From the NCBI GenBank assembly GCA_016872715.1, contig VGZD01000027.1, positions 1 to 38,400 on the forward strand: DNA of 38,400 bases, given 5' to 3'. Positions 34,773-38,400 of the stretch are shown here, one piece after another. Below the pieces are notes generated by a model. The model had not been told where the DNA came from. It saw nothing but the letters and a program-made list of their open reading frames with translations, and did not search any database. Source of the DNA: Planctomycetota bacterium (GTDB taxonomy: Bacteria; Planctomycetota; UBA1135; GCA-002686595). Made by a program: the position numbers and the translations under genes. Each line of letters starts with the position of its first letter. The stretch's first letter is position 1.

Positions 34773-36050
34773 ATGACCGCCCCGGGCTCACCGCAAGCGA
34801 GGATCCGCCGTCCCATCCACGTGATGGCGAAGCCCACCGGTGCGACCTGCAACCTGAATTGCAGCTACTGCTATTACCTGCACAAGGATGCCGCGCCCCC
34901 CGCCGTTTGGCGCATGAGCGATGAGGTCCTGGAGAACTTCATCCGCCAATTCCTGGCCACGCATCCTGGCCCCGAAGTGACCTTCGCCTGGCAGGGTGGC
35001 GAGCCGACGCTGCTGGGGCTGCCGACCTTTCGCCGCATCCTAGCTCTGCAAGCACGCTATCGCGGCGCGGGCCAGACCGTCGCCAACACGCTCCAGACCA
35101 ACGGCATCTTGTTGGATGAGGAGTGGGCCGAGTTCTTGAGGCAGAACAACTTCCTGATCGGCGTCAGCATCGACGGCCCGGAAGAACTCCATGACCACCA
35201 CCGCCTCGACAAGGGCGACGAGCCCACCTTTCGGCGGGTCATGGCCTCCATCGAGCTGCTGCGGCGCCGGGGCGTGGAGTACAACCTGCTCTGCACCATC
35301 AACGACGCCAACGGCGATCATGGCGCACGCGTCTATCGCTTCCTTCGCGAGCAGGCCGTTCACATCCAGTTCATCCCCGTCGTCGAGCGCGTGGGTGATC
35401 CGGACCCATCCTCGCGGGGGCAGGACCTCACGCGCAGCAGCGTCCGTCCGGCTCAATTCGGGAAGTTCCTCTGCGATGCCTTCGATGTCTGGTTCTCCGA
35501 AGATGTCGGGCGGGTCCATGTCCAGCTCTTCGAAGTTCAAGTGGCAGCCGCGCTGGGCCTTCCCGCGGGACTGTGCACGTTCAACGAGACGTGCGGCGAT
35601 GCCGTGGTCTTGGAGCGCGATGGCAGCGTGTACTCCTGCGACCACTACGTGTATCCCCCCTACCGACTCGGAAACATCGCAGAGCAGCACCTCTCCGAGC
35701 TGTGCAGCACGAGCGCGCAGCGCCGCTTCGGCAACGCCAAGCGAGACACTCTGACGAAGCGCTGCCGCGCGTGCGCGCACCTCCATCGCTGCCATGGCGA
35801 CTGCCCCAAGCACCGATTCGCGACCGCGCCAGACGGCGAAGGAGGTCAGAGCTACCTGTGTCCGGGCTACCTCCGATTCTTCGAGCACTGCTCCGCGCGC
35901 TTCGACGCCATGGCCGATGGCCTGCGCCGCGGCATCTCGGCCCCGATTTCCGCGAGCGCCTTTGGCGAGAGCGTCCGGGCGCGCAAGGTCGGCCCCAACG
36001 ATCCTTGCTCCTGCGGCAGCGCCAAGAAGCGCAAGAAATGCTGCGGATGA
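34773..36050 (+). CDS. Anaerobic sulfatase-maturase-like radical SAM/SPASM protein with SEC-C tail
   Basis: A 425-residue radical SAM enzyme. The AdoMet cluster motif is CNLNCSYCYY, followed by FAWQGGEPTLLGL and TLQTNGILLD, typical of anSME (AslB/ChuR), which converts a sulfatase active-site Cys or Ser to formylglycine. The SPASM region has the expected cysteines (CTFNETCGDAVVLERDGSVYSCDH, then CRACAHLHRCHGDCPKHRF). It ends in a SEC-C zinc motif (GPNDPCSCGSAKKRKKCCG), often found on SecA and accessory proteins. ATG 34773 is chosen because it directly precedes the conserved core; ATG 34824 is an alternative. No sulfatase gene is in the window. Base composition appears slightly less GC-rich than in the nar/act genes. 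Confidence 0.88.
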   Translation: MTAPGSPQARIRRPIHVMAKPTGATCNLNCSYCYYLHKDAAPPAVWRMSDEVLENFIRQFLATHPGPEVTFAWQGGEPTLLGLPTFRRILALQARYRGAGQTVANTLQTNGILLDEEWAEFLRQNNFLIGVSIDGPEELHDHHRLDKGDEPTFRRVMASIELLRRRGVEYNLLCTINDANGDHGARVYRFLREQAVHIQFIPVVERVGDPDPSSRGQDLTRSSVRPAQFGKFLCDAFDVWFSEDVGRVHVQLFEVQVAAALGLPAGLCTFNETCGDAVVLERDGSVYSCDHYVYPPYRLGNIAEQHLSELCSTSAQRRFGNAKRDTLTKRCRACAHLHRCHGDCPKHRFATAPDGEGGQSYLCPGYLRFFEHCSARFDAMADGLRRGISAPISASAFGESVRARKVGPNDPCSCGSAKKRKKCCG

Positions 36051-36099
36051 GCTCCTCACCATTCACCCGACCACGCCCTCTCCCTCAGTCCGCCTCTCC

Positions 36100-37518
36100 A
36101 TGACCGACCCTTCCGATCGCCCGCTCCCGCGCATCATCCAAGGAGGCATGGGCATCTCCATTTCCAACTGGCGACTGGCCCAAGCCGTCTCTCGAGCGGG
36201 TCAACTCGGCGTCCTATCCGGCACGGCGATCGAGTTGGTCATCACCTGCCGACTTCAAGAGGGCGATCCGGGCGGCCACATCCGCCGCATCCTCGGGACG
36301 TTTCCCAACCAGGCTCTCGCGAATGAAGTGCTGAAGACGTGGTACCAGCCCAAGGGCCTTCCCGGCCCCGGACGGTACCGGCGCGTGCCGATGTACTCCC
36401 ACAAGTCGAATCCAAAATTGCAGGCGCTGACGGTCGTTTCCGCTTTTGCCGAAACGGCTCTGGCAAAGGAGGGACACGACCATGAGGTCGGCATCAACCT
36501 GCTCGCGAAGATCCAGCCACCGACGCTGCCGGTGCTGTACGGAGCCATGCTCGCCGGCGTCGATTGGGTCCTCATGGGGGCTGGCATTCCCCGCGACCTG
36601 CCGCTGCAGGTCGAGCGACTGTCTCACCATCTGCGCTGCGAGCAACGGATCGAGCTCGGGGATGGCAAGCACCTCGAGCTGGAATTCGATCCGGCGAGCA
36701 TCGGTTGCACGGACCGTTCGCTCTGCAAGCCCAAGTGCGTCGCGATTCTCTCTTCCGATGTTTTGGCCACGTCACTGGCCCGCTCCGGCGGCTTCGCTGG
36801 ATTCGTCGTGGAGAACTGGCGGGCCGGTGGTCACAACGCACCGCCACGCGGAAGCGGCAACGACGCCGTCGATGCTCCGGTCTACGGCCCTCGTGATGAC
36901 GCCGATCTGTCCAAGCTGCGCAATCTCGGGCTGCCCTTCTGGCTGGCTGGTGCACATGGCAAGCCCGGCAGCCTGAAGGAGGCTCTGGCGCTCGGAGCGA
37001 GCGGCATTCAGGTCGGAACCGCGTTTGCCTTCTGCGAAGAGAGCGGGATGGACGTGCCCCTGCGCTCGGAGACCGTGAGGGCCGTCCGTCGGCGCTCCGT
37101 CGCCGTGACCACCGAGGGCCGCGCCTCGCCGACGGGTTTCCCGTTCAAGATCGCGAATACTGCGGGAACCGAAGGGGATCGACCCGCCGACGCGCGCACG
37201 CGGCGACGCTGCGTCATCGGTTACCTTCGCCATGCGGTGCGACGCGAGGACGGCTCGGTCCTCTGGCGTTGTCCGGCGGAGCCCGTGGACGATTGGGTCC
37301 GCAAGGGCGGCGCTCGCGATGCCACCGAGGGACGGCGCTGCATCTGCCACGGCCTGTTGGCCACGGCCGGATACGCCCATGCCACACCCGATGGCGAGCT
37401 CGAACGTCCGCTCGTCACGGCCGGTGATGACCTCGCGGGAATCAGCCGCTTCTTCCATCCGAGCAAGGATTCCTACGCCGTGCAGGATGTGCTCGACTTA
37501 TTGCTCGATGCCCGCTGA
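36100..37518 (+). CDS. Nitronate monooxygenase-like FMN enzyme (2-nitropropane dioxygenase family)
   Basis: A 472-residue cytoplasmic TIM-barrel protein. Family motifs are PRIIQGGMGISIS at the N-terminus, AGVDWVLMGAGIP, GGFAGFVVENWRAGGHNAPP and ASGIQVGTAFAFCEES, covering the FMN phosphate site. Such enzymes oxidise nitronates or act as FMN-dependent reductases related to FabK/PfaD. At 472 residues it is longer than bacterial NMO (about 330-360). The extra C-terminal part (from about 370) has several Cys (RRRCVIGYL, WRCPAEP, RRCICHG) and is not recognised. It begins 49 bp after the radical SAM gene without a clear Shine-Dalgarno. True substrate unknown. Confidence 0.75.
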   Translation: MTDPSDRPLPRIIQGGMGISISNWRLAQAVSRAGQLGVLSGTAIELVITCRLQEGDPGGHIRRILGTFPNQALANEVLKTWYQPKGLPGPGRYRRVPMYSHKSNPKLQALTVVSAFAETALAKEGHDHEVGINLLAKIQPPTLPVLYGAMLAGVDWVLMGAGIPRDLPLQVERLSHHLRCEQRIELGDGKHLELEFDPASIGCTDRSLCKPKCVAILSSDVLATSLARSGGFAGFVVENWRAGGHNAPPRGSGNDAVDAPVYGPRDDADLSKLRNLGLPFWLAGAHGKPGSLKEALALGASGIQVGTAFAFCEESGMDVPLRSETVRAVRRRSVAVTTEGRASPTGFPFKIANTAGTEGDRPADARTRRRCVIGYLRHAVRREDGSVLWRCPAEPVDDWVRKGGARDATEGRRCICHGLLATAGYAHATPDGELERPLVTAGDDLAGISRFFHPSKDSYAVQDVLDLLLDAR

Positions 37519-37630
37519 CCCAGCCAAGCAGCGGTGCCGCCGCGCGCCGCCCTGCTCCGATTCGAATCTCGCGCCCCCGGCGGCGGTCCCGCGAGGGACC
37601 ACGGCCGAGGGCGCGCCGCGCGAGCTGCCT

Positions 37631-37714
37631 GTCCCGGGCTTGTCGTCCCGGGCTTTTCGTCCCGGGCTTTTCGTCCCGGGCTTTTCGTCCCGGGCTTTTC
37701 GTCCCGGGCTCTCA
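37631..37714. repeat. 14-bp tandem repeat, six copies
   Basis: Unit GTCCCGGGCTTTTC. Copies 2-5 (37645-37700) are identical; copy 1 has one change (TTG) and copy 6 degenerates after GTCCCGGGCT. Each unit contains the palindrome CCCGGG followed by a short T-run. It lies between the convergent NMO-like and isocitrate lyase genes, just past the latter's stop. Open frames across it are unlikely to be coding because the unit is not a multiple of three. Confidence 0.9.
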
Positions 37715-37726
37715 ATTCCGAACCGT

Positions 37727-38400
37727 TCAGTCCTTGGCGATCAGCTTGCCCAGCGCGACACCATCGGGCGTGAGCAAGTCGGCGATCCGCGGAGCGTGGA
37801 CGTCGGCCACGATGATCTGCCCGACCTCGGTGCTGACACTCGAGAACAGACCCGCGTTCTTCATCTTCTCCGCCTGACCTCGGTTGTCCTCGGTCGGGCT
37901 CACGTAGTGCACCGCCACGGCCTTGTAGCGGTGGATGAGGAAGATGTGGATCAGCATCGTCAGGCGCTTGCCGCGCAGGGCCGATTCGGTGTGCTGATCG
38001 CGAACGAGCAGGAGCCGCTGTCCCTTGCGGTCCTGAAGCTCGCTGAACACGATGCTGGCGAACTTCTCGCCCTTGTCGCCGAGAACCGCCAGCTCGAGCA
38101 GGTCGGAGCCGGGCGTGACCGGTCGCAGGCGAACCCGAATCGTGCCCGCGATCTTGTTGTGCTGCGCCCAGCGCTTGAGCCAGTCCTGAAGCACGCTCGG
38201 AGGCGTTTCGATCGGCACGAGGTGTTGGTGCTGCGTCGAACCCTTGCCCATGGCCTTGGTCGTGGCCGTGCGTCCTGACGAAGCGACGAGCGCCGCGTCG
38301 ATGCGCGGACCGCCGACGAGCGTCTGGGGCGTCTTGTAGGGAGACTCGAGCAACCGCAGCTTCCGCTGCAAGCGCGCCAAGGCCAGCATGCCGTCTTGCC
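37727..38400 (-). CDS. Isocitrate lyase, large ICL2-like type (C-terminal part; start outside window)
   Basis: The frame is open to the window edge, giving about 223 residues. [20 protein letters not shown] and [20 protein letters not shown] belong to the C-terminal part of isocitrate lyase as I recall it from the large ICL2-like branch. The tail ([20 protein letters not shown], then NTEVGQI-like [12 protein letters not shown]) resembles the extra regulatory domain of that branch. The enzyme cleaves isocitrate to glyoxylate and succinate in the glyoxylate shunt. Translation starts beyond 38400; the ATG at 38389 is internal. It is convergent with the NMO-like gene. Catalytic residues are upstream of the window. 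Confidence 0.7.
   Translation of the reverse strand, partial: QDGMLALARLQRKLRLLESPYKTPQTLVGGPRIDAALVASSGRTATTKAMGKGSTQHQHLVPIETPPSVLQDWLKRWAQHNKIAGTIRVRLRPVTPGSDLLELAVLGDKGEKFASIVFSELQDRKGQRLLLVRDQHTESALRGKRLTMLIHIFLIHRYKAVAVHYVSPTEDNRGQAEKMKNAGLFSSVSTEVGQIIVADVHAPRIADLLTPDGVALGKLIAKD

Noticed and set aside
34393-34791. Small minus-strand frame between the kinase and the radical SAM gene
   Set aside because: Low-complexity Arg/Ser-rich translation without a domain or ribosome binding site.
37473-37715. Minus-strand open frame translating the 14-bp repeat (DEKPGTKSPGRKA repeats)
   Set aside because: Follows from the repeat alone, overlaps the end of the NMO-like gene, and has no start signal or homologous feature.

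Overview
This is a 38.4-kb, very GC-rich window from a bacterial chromosome with anaerobic or denitrifying respiration. No rRNA, tRNA, insertion sequence or CRISPR array was seen. An alternative complex III (ACIII), FG-GAP/ASPIC/TPR proteins, an anaerobic sulfatase-maturase and an ICL2-type isocitrate lyase together suggest a phylum such as Planctomycetota. That is inference only, because no phylogenetic marker lies in the window.

The core is a 17-kb minus-strand operon (30501 down to 13352) of 13 genes that overlap or are separated by at most 5 bp: narC (dihaem cytochrome c), narGHJI (membrane nitrate reductase), narK1 and narK2 (nitrate/nitrite transporters), then actABCDEF (a complete ACIII, a quinol:cytochrome c oxidoreductase). 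Upstream lies a histidine kinase/NtrC-type response regulator pair (34317 to 30683). Between that pair and narC are a sigma54-like promoter and a palindrome that could be the regulator's upstream activating site.

Beyond the ACIII genes, a convergent plus-strand gene encodes the iron-centre repair protein RIC (YtfE/ScdA/DnrN family). Divergent to it is norR, the NO-sensing sigma54 activator. The 172 bp between them hold three GT-N7-AC NorR-type sites and a good -24/-12 promoter in the classical NorR arrangement.

Downstream of norR on the minus strand is a less familiar set of genes (10562 to 1320): a membrane b-type/multihaem c-type cytochrome; a seven-repeat FG-GAP/ASPIC/TPR protein; a NapH/NosR-like polyferredoxin fused to TPRs; and a secreted cytochrome c / type-1 copper / histidine-rich beta-propeller fusion. 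They look like a quinol-to-periplasm electron route with a haem-copper protein at its end. No known nitrite, NO or N2O reductase is visible, so this set is the best candidate here for an undescribed N-oxide or metal respiratory system. A truncated ThiH/HydG-like radical SAM gene follows at the left edge.

The right end carries an anaerobic sulfatase-maturase-like radical SAM protein with a SEC-C tail, a nitronate monooxygenase-like protein, a six-copy 14-bp tandem repeat, and the C-terminal part of a large isocitrate lyase running off the window.
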